From assembly GCF_000092205.1 (NCBI RefSeq), contig NC_014216.1, positions 2,547,742 to 2,611,741 of the forward strand: a DNA stretch of 64,000 nucleotides. The letters run 5' to 3'. Positions 44,015-52,676 of this stretch are shown in pieces (the stretch's first letter is position 1; every line of letters starts with the position of its first letter). The position numbers were made by a program, and so were the translations under genes. A model generated the notes under the pieces. The model did no database searches. It was not told the DNA's origin and worked only from the letters and a program-made list of their open reading frames with translations. The DNA is from Desulfurivibrio alkaliphilus AHT 2 (GTDB lineage Bacteria; Desulfobacterota; Desulfobulbia; Desulfobulbales; Desulfurivibrionaceae).

Positions 44015-45481
44015 TTGTCCGCGAAGAAGACGGAAAATTCACCGCCACCCAAGCAGCATGGCCTGGTTTTTCTGCCGGGGTGGGGGTTTGATGGCCGGGT
44101 GTTCAGCCTGCGCGACGATGAGCCGCTTTCCTGTCCGTCTCCCTCGGGGTTGCTTGATCCTGTCGAGTTGCCGATGGAGTTTGGCGGCTGGCTGGATCGA
44201 CAGGGCTTTGAGCAGTGTGAGATTATCGGCTGGTCGTTGGGGGGGCGGTGTGCTCTGGAGCTTGCCCGGCGGTTTCCCGAGCGGGTAAGTGCCGTCCATC
44301 TGCTGGCGGTACGTGCCGCCTGGCCGGCCGATGAGATTGACGCCATTCGCCGAGAGCTGGCCCGGCAGCCGGTGGATTTTCTGCGCTCTTTCTACCGCAA
44401 ATGTTTTCTGGGCTACAAGGAAGCCTACCGGTGCTTTCAGCAAATGTTGGAAGAAAAGTGCCTGGAACAGGCCCGCCGGGCCCCGGAGGTGTTGGAGCGG
44501 GGGCTGGAGTTGTTGGCCGCACCCATGCCCGAAGCCGCTGAACTGCCCGCCGGTTGCCGGGTTTATTGCCTGCACGGCCGGCGGGACGTGATTGCCCCGG
44601 TGGAGCAGCGACTGCACTGGCCCGGCGCCACCAGCCGGGTCCTGGAGCACGGCGGCCACGCCCTGTTCCTTGATTACTACCCGGCAGCCGGGCCGCATAT
44701 TCCGGCAAGCAGCCAGGCGATGATCCGTCGCCGCTTCAGCCGGGCCGCCGCCACCTACGACGCCAATGCCGAGATCCAGGGGCAAACTTTGGAACTGTTG
44801 GCCGGCCGGCTGCCGCCGGACCAGGAGGTGAAGTCGGTGCTGGAACTTGGTTGCGGCACCGGTAACTGGACCCGGCGGCTGCTCGATGGTTTGCCTCGGG
44901 CCCATATTACCGCCCTTGATTTCTCCGAGGAGATGCTGCGGCAAGCCCGGGAGAAATGCCCTCCCTCGCCCCGCCTGGAACTGCTGTGCCGGGAGGGGGA
45001 GGATTTTCTCGCCGCCAACCGGCAGTTATTCGACCTGATCACCGCCAATGCCACCCTGCAGTGGTTTGCCGACCTGCCCCGTTCCCTGGCCATGATCCGG
45101 GAGGCCCTGACGCCCGGCGGCCGTTTGCTGACCACCATTTTCGGCGGTCAGTCCCTGCGTGAGCTGGATGCCGGCCTGCAGGCGGTAACCGGCGGCGAAA
45201 TCAGGGCGGCGGCCCGCGATTTTGTTGATTACCCAGCCTTGCAGAGCATGGTGACGGCCCTGTTTCCCGCCGCCATCGTCGAGGAATATTTTTTAAGTCG
45301 CCGTTTCAACGACCTCGGTGAACTGTTGCGCCACTTCCGCTACACCGGCACCGGCGGCCCCGGCCGCCCCGCCGCCTTTACCCCCCGGCACTACCGGGAA
45401 CTGAGCCGCTGGTTTGCCGACCAGCCCCACGGTTTTCAGATCAGCTTCCAGGTCTTTCTGGTGCAGGCCGGCAAGGAATAG
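44015..45481 (+). CDS. bioC: Fused BioH-like carboxylesterase and BioC malonyl-ACP O-methyltransferase
   Basis: A 488-residue two-domain protein of biotin synthesis. Residues ~15-228 form an alpha/beta hydrolase: oxyanion FLPGWGFDGRVF, nucleophile elbow GWSLGG (Ser74), Asp191 in GRRDVIAP and His215 in HGGHALF. Residues ~238-488 are BioC: RFSRAAATYDANAEIQ, SAM motif VLELGCGTGNWT, NATLQWFADL, and the RYTG…GGPGRPAAFTP tail. BioC methylates malonyl-ACP to start pimelate synthesis and the hydrolase removes the methyl at the end, so the fusion joins the first and last steps. The bioD gene follows. Fusions of BioC to BioG are known; here the N-terminal half looks more like BioH. Confidence 0.9.
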   Translation: MSAKKTENSPPPKQHGLVFLPGWGFDGRVFSLRDDEPLSCPSPSGLLDPVELPMEFGGWLDRQGFEQCEIIGWSLGGRCALELARRFPERVSAVHLLAVRAAWPADEIDAIRRELARQPVDFLRSFYRKCFLGYKEAYRCFQQMLEEKCLEQARRAPEVLERGLELLAAPMPEAAELPAGCRVYCLHGRRDVIAPVEQRLHWPGATSRVLEHGGHALFLDYYPAAGPHIPASSQAMIRRRFSRAAATYDANAEIQGQTLELLAGRLPPDQEVKSVLELGCGTGNWTRRLLDGLPRAHITALDFSEEMLRQAREKCPPSPRLELLCREGEDFLAANRQLFDLITANATLQWFADLPRSLAMIREALTPGGRLLTTIFGGQSLRELDAGLQAVTGGEIRAAARDFVDYPALQSMVTALFPAAIVEEYFLSRRFNDLGELLRHFRYTGTGGPGRPAAFTPRHYRELSRWFADQPHGFQISFQVFLVQAGKE

Positions 45482-45520
45482 GCCTGATCGCTTACACGTA
45501 ATCCACCACGGAGCCAAAGC

Positions 45521-46291
45521 ATGGCAGATAAAAATAAAGTGATCTTTGTCGGCGCCACCGACACCGGCGTCGGTAAAACCTTGATCAGCGCTCTGCTGGT
45601 GGATTTTCTCCGCCGCCGGGGTCTGGACGCCGGTTACCAGAAATGGGCCGCCACCGGCTGCGAAGAAGGCTTGCCTGAAGACCTGGCTACGGTGCTGGCC
45701 ATGGCCGGAGAAGGCCGCCGAACTGGCGGTGCGGTCTTAGCTGGGAGGGGGCCCCAAAGCCCGGTGCAACAACCAATTACTTTGCCCGATTCCGAGCTGG
45801 AACTGGCGGTGCCGTACCGCTTTCGCCTGCCCGCCTCACCCCACCTGGCGGCGGAGCAGGAAGGCCGGGAGATTGAGCCCGCCCGCCTTCTGTCCCTGTT
45901 TGAGCAGGCCCGGGCGGCCCATGAAGTGCTGGTGGTGGAAGGGGTGGGGGGGATGCTGGTGCCGCTCACCCGGCAACTGCTGCTCATCGACCTGGTGGCC
46001 CAACTCAAGCTGCCCACTCTGCTGGTGGCCCGCAGCGGCCTGGGCACCATCAACCACAGCCTGCTGAGCCTGGAGGCCATGCGCCACCGGCAAATTCCCG
46101 TTCCGGGCCTGGTGTTCAGCGACGAGGAGGAAAATCCGCCGGAGATCATCGTCAACGACAACCCGCGCACCATCGCCGAGTTTGGCCAGACCACCATCTT
46201 CGGGCGCCTGCCCCGCTGCCTCGACCAGGCCGCCGCCCGCGCCGCCTTCAGCCCCATCGGGGAGGCGATTTTTAAGCACTTAACTCTGTGA
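45521..46291 (+). CDS. bioD: Dethiobiotin synthetase
   Basis: A 256-residue ATP-dependent carboxylase closing the ureido ring of dethiobiotin. P-loop FVGATDTGVGKTLISALL, substrate lysine in AGYQKWAATG (family: K-PV--G), and VVEGVGGMLVPLT are clear. The usual KPVQTG is altered to QKWAATG. It lies 39 nt behind the BioH-BioC fusion; bioA, bioB and bioF are not in the window. Confidence 0.9.
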   Translation: MADKNKVIFVGATDTGVGKTLISALLVDFLRRRGLDAGYQKWAATGCEEGLPEDLATVLAMAGEGRRTGGAVLAGRGPQSPVQQPITLPDSELELAVPYRFRLPASPHLAAEQEGREIEPARLLSLFEQARAAHEVLVVEGVGGMLVPLTRQLLLIDLVAQLKLPTLLVARSGLGTINHSLLSLEAMRHRQIPVPGLVFSDEEENPPEIIVNDNPRTIAEFGQTTIFGRLPRCLDQAAARAAFSPIGEAIFKHLTL

Positions 46292-46354
46292 TGGTTCGTT
46301 CAACAGATGGTTTTCCCCAAATCCTTGCAGCGCTCGGCAGCGCCATCCCCCAGA

Positions 46355-48139
46355 TCAATAGTAATACCAGATGGATTCGTAATCCGAGATGCTTTCGCCG
46401 ATGTTTTTCAGCCGTTTCAGGTAATCGAGGATCGGCACGTCTTCGTTGATGTAGCTTGAGGTGTGTTGGGAGACCTTCTTTTCCCAGGAAAGAAACTCGT
46501 AGACCCGGGCGCCGTTGGGCTTGATGGCCAGCAGGTTGCGGTATTCCCGGGCCCGCAGGTAGCTCTTGCCCTGGCGCGGCACGTTGAATACCGCCTCGTC
46601 GGTGCGGCCCAGGCCGGGCAGCAGCCGGGCCTCTTCTTCCTGCTCCTGGATCAGCCGGGCGATGGGCACCCGGTAGCCGATGGTTTCGTCCTTCCCCTTG
46701 GTGTTGAAGGTGTAGTATGGGTCGATGCCGCTTAAGCGCAGCTGGCGGCGCAGGCAGGCCGCCTCGAAACGGCGGGAGATGAAAAAGGTGTAAACCAGCT
46801 GATTGTAAACCGGAATCCCAAGCTGCCGCAGGCGGTTTACCGCCTCCACCATTTCCGGGGTGATTTCGTAGGGGTGCTGGACATGGGTCATCACCGCCAC
46901 CTCGCGGCGGCCGGGGCGGTGATGGCGGGCGATCAGCCCCGCCAGGCCCTCGGTGAAGCGCATGGGCATGGTGACCAGGGTTCGGGTGCCGAGCCGGATC
47001 CGCTCCACGGTGGGGATCGCCGCCACCCGCTCAATGATTTCCGCCAGGGTTTCGTTGCCCATGGCCAGGGGGTCGCCGCCGGTGATCAGCACTTCGTGGA
47101 TGGCCGGGTGGTCGTGGATCCAGTCGATGGCCTCCTTGATCTTCTCCATGCCGGCAAAGGCCCCGGGGGCCATGACCTCGTCGATCTCCCAGTTGCGCTG
47201 GCAGTAGACGCAGATCTGGGGGCAGGTGTTGTAGGGCTTCAGGATGCAGATGGCGGGGTAGCGGCGGGTGATCAGGTCAAAGGGCGAGGTATCCTCTTCG
47301 CCCATGAAATCCAGGCAGGAGGGGTCTTTGACCGCCAGCACCCCCTGGACATAATTCATGGGGGGCAGCACCTGGGCCCGGATTGAGGCGTCGCGGCCGC
47401 CCAACTCGTCATCCATCAGGCTCAGGTAATAGGGGGTGATGCCGAACGGCAGCTTGTGCTTGCGGGCCAGCGCCACCGCCTCCCGTTCACTGTCGCTGAG
47501 TTTTACCAGCTTTTCAAGGGTCTCCAGTTCCCGCACGATATGGCGGATCTGCCAGCGCCAGTCATGCCAGGCATCCAGGTCGGCCCCCAGCTCCTTGATG
47601 ATTCGCTCCCGTCGGGCCTGTCGCCGGGCCACCGCCTGCTCGGCCAGCCCCAGGGGGTAGGATTCCATGTAACGGTCCACCTCGCTCCAGAGATCGTCCA
47701 ACTGGCGGGAGCGAATACGGGCGGCGGGTCGGCCGCTGGCCTTAACGGGGGTAAGGTGGATGGAATCCAGCGCCCGGCGCGGTCCTTGACCCTCCAAGCC
47801 TTTGCAGAGATAAAAAAACTCGGCGTAAAAGGCCGGGGTCAACTCCGGCCGGGGCTGATGGCGGGCGATGTCCCACAGGGCCTCGGCCACGCTGAAACCC
47901 GCCGCCGCCTCCGAGTCCGGCTTGAGCATCGAGCGCAAAACCGCGACGCAGTCCCGAATCCGGGTTTGGATGCCGGCGTCCTGCTCGATCTCCCCGCCGC
48001 CGCTGCGGGCCTCCAGCCGGTCGGCCAGTTGCAGCAGGCGTCCCCGGGCCCCTTCCAGGTCCTGGGCTTCCCGCACCACGGCAAAAAAATAGGGGTTGGT
48101 CTTGAGCAGGTATTTGGCGGTGAAGATGCTGGGCTCCAT
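46355..48139 (-). CDS. KamA-family radical SAM protein (lysine 2,3-aminomutase-like)
   Basis: A 594-residue radical SAM protein. The 4Fe-4S/SAM motif CPQICVYC has Cys306, Cys310 and Cys313. Upstream, WHDWRWQIRHIVRELETLEK is the typical start of the aminomutase domain, and EVLITGGDPLAMGNETLAEI and RIRLGTRTLVTMPMRF match KamA. Classical enzymes are ~415 residues; here ~190 extra residues precede the domain. Its reaction is unknown: lysine or glutamate 2,3-aminomutase or another radical rearrangement. No partner gene is adjacent in the same direction, and ATG 48139 has only a weak ribosome-binding site. Confidence 0.82.
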   Translation of the reverse strand: MEPSIFTAKYLLKTNPYFFAVVREAQDLEGARGRLLQLADRLEARSGGGEIEQDAGIQTRIRDCVAVLRSMLKPDSEAAAGFSVAEALWDIARHQPRPELTPAFYAEFFYLCKGLEGQGPRRALDSIHLTPVKASGRPAARIRSRQLDDLWSEVDRYMESYPLGLAEQAVARRQARRERIIKELGADLDAWHDWRWQIRHIVRELETLEKLVKLSDSEREAVALARKHKLPFGITPYYLSLMDDELGGRDASIRAQVLPPMNYVQGVLAVKDPSCLDFMGEEDTSPFDLITRRYPAICILKPYNTCPQICVYCQRNWEIDEVMAPGAFAGMEKIKEAIDWIHDHPAIHEVLITGGDPLAMGNETLAEIIERVAAIPTVERIRLGTRTLVTMPMRFTEGLAGLIARHHRPGRREVAVMTHVQHPYEITPEMVEAVNRLRQLGIPVYNQLVYTFFISRRFEAACLRRQLRLSGIDPYYTFNTKGKDETIGYRVPIARLIQEQEEEARLLPGLGRTDEAVFNVPRQGKSYLRAREYRNLLAIKPNGARVYEFLSWEKKVSQHTSSYINEDVPILDYLKRLKNIGESISDYESIWYYY

Positions 48140-48202
48140 GGCAACTAAGCGTAGCGGTTCCGGTGGTAACAGTCAAGCCTGCCGATTGGTCGCTGCCCGC
48201 GG

Positions 48203-48353
48203 GTAACCGTTCACCAGGGGTACTAACTTACCGGTCTAACGGGCCGTAATCGTTCAGCAGTGCCGCAGATTCGGGTAAGCAGCCAGGTGCAGCGTACACC
48301 GGGTACTCAAGCCTGGCTGATCGCCCGAAGATGCGGTGCTGCTGAACGATTAC
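48203..48353. repeat. Dispersed palindromic repeat, family B copy 4 (inverted, extended)
   Basis: Core 48245-48353, inverted relative to copies 1 and 2. The flanking module GTAACCGTTCACC … CCGGTCTAACGGGCCG (48203-48244) is the reverse complement of the module beside copy 1. It lies between the KamA-like gene and the small DUF2892-like gene. Confidence 0.85.
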
Positions 48354-48361
48354 GCCCGCGG

Positions 48362-48559
48362 TCAGCTCCGGTTTTCCGGTACGCCCAGTTTTTTGAGGAT
48401 GATTCCCAGGGGGCAGAACTTGCTGAAGCCGTACTGAAAGAGGTTGGCGCCGACAAAGGCGGGCAGGAAATACCAGTAGGGGTGTACCCAGGTGCCCAGG
48501 GCCAGGCCGACCAGGATAAAGGTGCCGGCAAAGACGTGAATCCAGTCGTTGACTATCAT
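48362..48559 (-). CDS. Small DUF2892-like membrane protein
   Basis: A 65-residue protein with two membrane segments, WIHVFAGTFILVGLALGTWV and YWYFLPAFVGANLFQYGFS, followed by FCPLGIILKKLGV. The CP-G-iL-klG ending is typical of DUF2892 (YgaP transmembrane) proteins. Some relatives are fused to or lie next to rhodanese domains; here it stands alone between two family B repeats. Confidence 0.82.
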   Translation of the reverse strand: MIVNDWIHVFAGTFILVGLALGTWVHPYWYFLPAFVGANLFQYGFSKFCPLGIILKKLGVPENRS

Positions 48560-48587
48560 GTGGTTGGTCTCCTTATGTAAAGATTAG

Positions 48588-48695
48588 GTAATCGTTCAGC
48601 AGCGCCGCAGATTCGGGCAAGCAGCCAGGCGCCGCGTACACCCGGTACTCAAGCCTGGCTGATCGCCCGAAGGTGCGGTGCTGCTGAACGATTAC
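48588..48695. repeat. Dispersed palindromic repeat, family B copy 5 (inverted)
   Basis: About 108 bp, same orientation and subtype as copy 4, separated from it by one small gene. It ends 4 nt before the stop codon of the downstream minus-strand outer membrane protein gene. Confidence 0.87.
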
Positions 48696-48699
48696 AAGA

Positions 48700-49989
48700 T
48701 TAGAAAGTGCGGCGCAGGCCTAAGTAGACGTTGCTGTTGTCCTCAAACTGCCCCCAGAAGGTATGGTCCCGGCTGCCGCGGAACAGGTTGGCGCCGGCCT
48801 CCACCGCCAACTGGTCGCTGATCTTGTAATTGGCCTTGGGGCGCAGGTGGCCGTCCTGGTCCGATGGCGACCAGTAAACAAAAAGTGACAGGGTCAGGTT
48901 CTGTTGCAGCAGCAGCCGGGTCAGCCGCAGGGTCAGCAGGTGACGGTTATGGTCCGCCGCCGGGGCGCCGGGAGGCAGGGAAGCCAGGTAATTGTTGTAC
49001 TGCACCTTGCGTTCCAGGTAATACTGGAGGCCGGCGGTCAGATCCCGGGCCAGCTCCCGCTCGTGGCCGGCCAGCAGCCGCCATTCGCTGTTGCGGATCA
49101 GGGGATCGCGGCCGGAGGTGTCATCCAGCGAGTGGTAATAACCCACTTCCAGGTTGCTGATCCCGCCCAGCAACGGCCCGCGGACACTGGCCCCGTAAAC
49201 CCCCAGCCGGGGGTAGATCAGGCGGCCGGAGTCCGGGTCCATCCCTTCCGGGGTGCTCCAGAAACCGTAGTAGCCATACAGGGCGTACTCGATGCTGCCT
49301 TGCTGGCGATAAAGGCGCAGGGCGGTTTCGCTGTCCCGGAAGACCCGGTTGCGGCTTTTGTCTCGGGCGATCTGGTCGCGCCCGGCAATCCTCTGCTGGC
49401 CGCCATGCCAATAGGAGAGCCGGGAGCCGTCGATATAATTGGAGTGAGTGACCAGTGGCACATAAACCAGGTCCAGGTTCACCGGCCCGGCAAAGATTCC
49501 CAGCCGCACGGCATCCGAGGCCTTTTTTAAATACTCATCGTCCCGGCCGATGAAAAATGATTCCCAGTCCTTGGCAAAGACATCGTTGATGAAGAGCAGG
49601 TCACCGGTACCCCAGGTCAGTACCTGGCGGCCCAGGCGGACATCGAGATCGGGATGGGGTGAGAAGTCGTAGTTGGCCTCCCGCAGTTCAAAGCGCAACT
49701 CTTCCATCACCCCGTCGGCCAGCAGGTCGGTTTTCAGCCGTAACTCACCGTCACCCAGCCAGCGGCTGAAATCAAGCTGCAACCTGGCCTCGCCGATGGA
49801 GGCGTCCCGCTGATCCTCTTCCCGGTCCAGCCGCAGCCCGCCCCGGGCTTCGATAAAGCCGTGCAGGTCGGTATCAAAACGGTCGAAAAAATAATCCTGC
49901 ACCCCGGCAATCCCGCCGGCCGCCGGCAGCGGCAGCAGCAGGAAGGCAGCCAAGAGCGCCGGCATGAAACGTTTAGACAGAGAAATCAT
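48700..49989 (-). CDS. Outer membrane beta-barrel protein, DUF1302-like
   Basis: A 429-residue exported barrel. Signal peptide MISLSKRFMPALLAAFLLLP…AAGG. Typical early segments are LHGFIEARGGLRLDREEDQR, ARLQLDFSRW and LRLGRQVLTWGTGDLLFIND-like VRLGRQVLTWGTGD followed by VFAKDWESFF. The protein ends in NVYLGLRRTF with a terminal Phe. Relatives are often encoded near RND exporters and LolA-like proteins; such a pair lies ~2.7 kb away at 52677-56204. Substrate is unknown. Confidence 0.8.
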   Translation of the reverse strand: MISLSKRFMPALLAAFLLLPLPAAGGIAGVQDYFFDRFDTDLHGFIEARGGLRLDREEDQRDASIGEARLQLDFSRWLGDGELRLKTDLLADGVMEELRFELREANYDFSPHPDLDVRLGRQVLTWGTGDLLFINDVFAKDWESFFIGRDDEYLKKASDAVRLGIFAGPVNLDLVYVPLVTHSNYIDGSRLSYWHGGQQRIAGRDQIARDKSRNRVFRDSETALRLYRQQGSIEYALYGYYGFWSTPEGMDPDSGRLIYPRLGVYGASVRGPLLGGISNLEVGYYHSLDDTSGRDPLIRNSEWRLLAGHERELARDLTAGLQYYLERKVQYNNYLASLPPGAPAADHNRHLLTLRLTRLLLQQNLTLSLFVYWSPSDQDGHLRPKANYKISDQLAVEAGANLFRGSRDHTFWGQFEDNSNVYLGLRRTF

Positions 49990-50579
49990 GTGTTTTCCCG
50001 ATAGGTTGCTGATTGTTTACCAAAGCCGATTGCCAGCCGGCAAACTTCAAGCTGAAATTCCGGGTTTGAGCAGATAACCAACCCAATGCTTCGATTTCAC
50101 AAATAAAACACCCCTTGCTTTTTGATGTATTGAAAATCGCTAAAAACTCAACAAAATCAAAAAGAAGAGACAATAAGGTAAAATATCACGGGGAACCAAG
50201 AACAGCAAGTAGTAAGGCGACTGAACAGCAAAGTCGATCTGTTCTTTGCAAGCTGCTCCCTCGGAAATCTGCTCAACCAGGCGTGGAACTGCAAGTTGTG
50301 GAGCGCTTTAGCGGTGAACCGTGCCGGGCTATCTTCTCGGAGTTCCGGGAAACGGAAAGCCGCCACCACCAGGAAGTTTGTCCTGACAACCGTTGATCCG
50401 GCATATTATGACCTCGTTTATTGGTTGACACCTGAGTGCGCTTTTGCTGCAATCAATGCTATCGGCAACCTTTGGATCAGTAAAGAGGTGGAAGCACAAC
50501 TGCGGCATTTTTTCAGGCCATGCCCAGGAAGATCCCGTTGCTTATTTTCGGGTCATTAAACACCGCATGGATAAAAAAC
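49990..50579. other. Gene-free, AT-richer stretch
   Basis: About 590 nt between divergent genes. Short readings exist (for example 50115-50396) but have no recognisable domain or ribosome-binding site. It should hold promoters for both neighbours. The drop in GC suggests gene remnants or acquired DNA. Confidence 0.4.
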
Positions 50580-51488
50580 ATGAACAAGCAACGATCCCAA
50601 CTGAAGGCTCTCGGAGGCTGGCTGCTAATGGCGGTCTTCGCTTTGTGGCTGCTGGCCGGTCCTTGTGTGGCCGCCGATGTGCCCTATGTCCCTACTCCCC
50701 AGGAAACGGTGATCGAAATGCTGACCATGGCCGGGGTAGGGGAAGGCGATGTGGTTTATGACCTTGGTAGCGGTGACGGCCGCATCGTCATTACCGCCGC
50801 CACAATGGGCGCCAGCGGAGTCGGCATCGAAATCGATCCCGAGCTGATCCGGGCAAGCAAGGTGAATGCGAAGGCCGCCGGGGTTGCCGACCGGGTGGTG
50901 TTCATTGAACAGGATCTGTTTGATGCCAGAATCGGAGACGCCACAGTGGTCACCTTGTATCTGCTGCCCGAGATCAATCTCCGGTTGCGGCCCAGGCTGT
51001 TGGAGGTATTGCAGCCGGGGACCCGGGTGGTATCCCATGCTTTCAGCATGGGAGAATGGCAGCCCGATCTGCAGAGCGAAAAGGGGCGCCCCATTTACTT
51101 CTGGATTATTCCGGCGAACGTGACCGGCACCTGGCGGTGGTCCGGGGCGGACGGCCGCAGTTACGTCATGGAAATAAACCAGAATTTCCAAACAGTAAGT
51201 GGAGCAATCAGCACCGGGCAAACCACCATCGCCCTCTTCAACGGCAAGGTGGCGGGAGATCAGGTTACGATCACCGCAAAACGCAGGCTGGATGGAATCA
51301 GCCAGGCGGTGACCTATCGAGGGCGCGTCGTCGGTGGGGTTATAGCCGGCCGCGAGGAGCGGAGCGAGGGCAGTTTCCCCTGGGAGGCCAGGCGGGACGA
51401 GGGCACGCAAAGAACCCTCGATGGCGACAGCCTGACGCTAAAGAATCGAAAAAATAAGTCGGACGCCGAAAAACAACCACCAAGGTAA
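50580..51488 (+). CDS. SAM-dependent methyltransferase with N-terminal signal/membrane segment
   Basis: A 302-residue protein. ATG 50580 begins a hydrophobic N-terminus (ALGGWLLMAVFALWLLAGPC, then VAADV) that looks like a signal peptide or anchor. A class I methyltransferase domain follows: VIEMLTMAGVGEGDVVYDLG, SGDGRIVITAA, GIEIDPELI and VTLYLLPEIN. A ~100-residue C-terminal domain is unassigned. Exported SAM methyltransferases are odd because SAM is cytoplasmic, yet this domain type is known with such leaders. It overlaps the PQQ-dehydrogenase gene by 1 nt. Confidence 0.75.
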   Translation: MNKQRSQLKALGGWLLMAVFALWLLAGPCVAADVPYVPTPQETVIEMLTMAGVGEGDVVYDLGSGDGRIVITAATMGASGVGIEIDPELIRASKVNAKAAGVADRVVFIEQDLFDARIGDATVVTLYLLPEINLRLRPRLLEVLQPGTRVVSHAFSMGEWQPDLQSEKGRPIYFWIIPANVTGTWRWSGADGRSYVMEINQNFQTVSGAISTGQTTIALFNGKVAGDQVTITAKRRLDGISQAVTYRGRVVGGVIAGREERSEGSFPWEARRDEGTQRTLDGDSLTLKNRKNKSDAEKQPPR

Positions 51489-52609
51489 TGAAAAACATGT
51501 CCAGGATTATCGCTGTCGTACTTATCCTCGCCGCCACCGGGATCTCGCTGTTCTGGTATAATCAGGCCGGCAAAAGGGTATCCAACCTGGCGGGAACTGT
51601 TCCCGCAGAGTTGACGGAAAAAATGGTCGATCAGGACTTTGCCGTGCTCGCTGCCAACCTGGAAATTCCCTGGAGCCTGGATTTCTTGCCGGACGGCCGA
51701 ATCCTGGTGACGGAAAGACCGGGGCGGGTCAGGCTCGTCACGCCCCGGGAGGGACTGCTACCGGAAGCGGTTCTGGTCGTGGAGGAGGTTCTCCATCGGG
51801 GAGAGGGAGGGCTGCTCGGGCTGGCCGTTCATCCCGAATTTGAGCGAACTCGTCGGGTCTTTCTCTACTACACTTATCTTGAGGGCCAAAATCCGGCTAA
51901 CAAGGTGGTCGCCTATACCTTCACCAATCAGGTTATGTCCGATCCGCAAACGATCCTGGACCGGATCCCCGGCGCCCGGACCCACAACGGCGGCCGCATC
52001 AAATTTGGCCCCGACGCCAAGCTCTATATTACCACCGGGGACGCGGAAAGGCCTCAGGCCTCCCAGGATCCCGCCTCTCTGGCGGGCAAGATCCTGCGGG
52101 TGCGTGATGATGGCTCCATTCCCGAGGACAATCCTTTTGCCGGCTCACCGGTCTATTCCTACGGCCATCGTAACCCCCAGGGGTTGGCCTGGGATGAGGA
52201 CGGCCGCCTCTGGGCCACTGAACACGGTCCCATCGGACGGGATGAGATCAATCTGATCCAGCCGGGGAAAAACTATGGCTGGCCCGTCATCAGGGGTGAT
52301 GAAGAGGCGGCCGGCATGGTTACACCGGTGCTCCACAGCGGCCGGGAAACCTGGGCCCCGTCGGGAGCCGATGTGCTTGGTGATTCGATGTACTTCGCGG
52401 GTTTGCGGGGCAGAACCCTTTATCAGTTCAATCTCAGCCGGGATAATCCGGTGCTGACCGCCCACCTAACCGGCGATTTTGGCAGGCTGCGGGATGTGGT
52501 TGCGGGCCCGGAAGGATTCCTGTATCTCCTCACCAGCAATCGGGACGGCAGGGGGCTTGCCGGATCGGACGACGATCTTCTGCTGGTGATCAATACGCGG
52601 CGATTTTAG
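51488..52609 (+). CDS. PQQ-dependent sugar dehydrogenase (soluble aldose dehydrogenase type)
   Basis: A 373-residue six-bladed beta-propeller of the glucose/sorbosone dehydrogenase family. An N-terminal hydrophobic segment (IIAVVLILAATGISLFWY) suggests export or anchoring. Family motifs: IPWSLDFLPDGRILVTERPG, GEGGLLGLAVHPEF, TRVHNGGRI-like ARTHNGGRIKFG (catalytic His), YGHRNPQGLAWD and LWATEHGP. The cofactor PQQ is bound in the periplasm. No pqq synthesis genes are in the window. The start overlaps the preceding methyltransferase stop (TAATG). Confidence 0.88.
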   Translation: MKNMSRIIAVVLILAATGISLFWYNQAGKRVSNLAGTVPAELTEKMVDQDFAVLAANLEIPWSLDFLPDGRILVTERPGRVRLVTPREGLLPEAVLVVEEVLHRGEGGLLGLAVHPEFERTRRVFLYYTYLEGQNPANKVVAYTFTNQVMSDPQTILDRIPGARTHNGGRIKFGPDAKLYITTGDAERPQASQDPASLAGKILRVRDDGSIPEDNPFAGSPVYSYGHRNPQGLAWDEDGRLWATEHGPIGRDEINLIQPGKNYGWPVIRGDEEAAGMVTPVLHSGRETWAPSGADVLGDSMYFAGLRGRTLYQFNLSRDNPVLTAHLTGDFGRLRDVVAGPEGFLYLLTSNRDGRGLAGSDDDLLLVINTRRF

Positions 52610-52676
52610 TTTGTCGCTCCAACCATGAACCGGCCAAGGCTGAGGTCCTGCCTAAAAATGCAGTGCGGCCGGACGC

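Noticed and set aside
48203-48695. The two close family B copies as inverted repeats of a small transposon carrying the DUF2892-like gene.
   Set aside because: The copies are in the same orientation, each is itself a palindrome found singly elsewhere, and no target duplication was seen.
50115-50396. A 93-residue open frame upstream of the methyltransferase.
   Set aside because: No ribosome-binding site, domain or plausible amino-acid pattern; composition is that of non-coding DNA.
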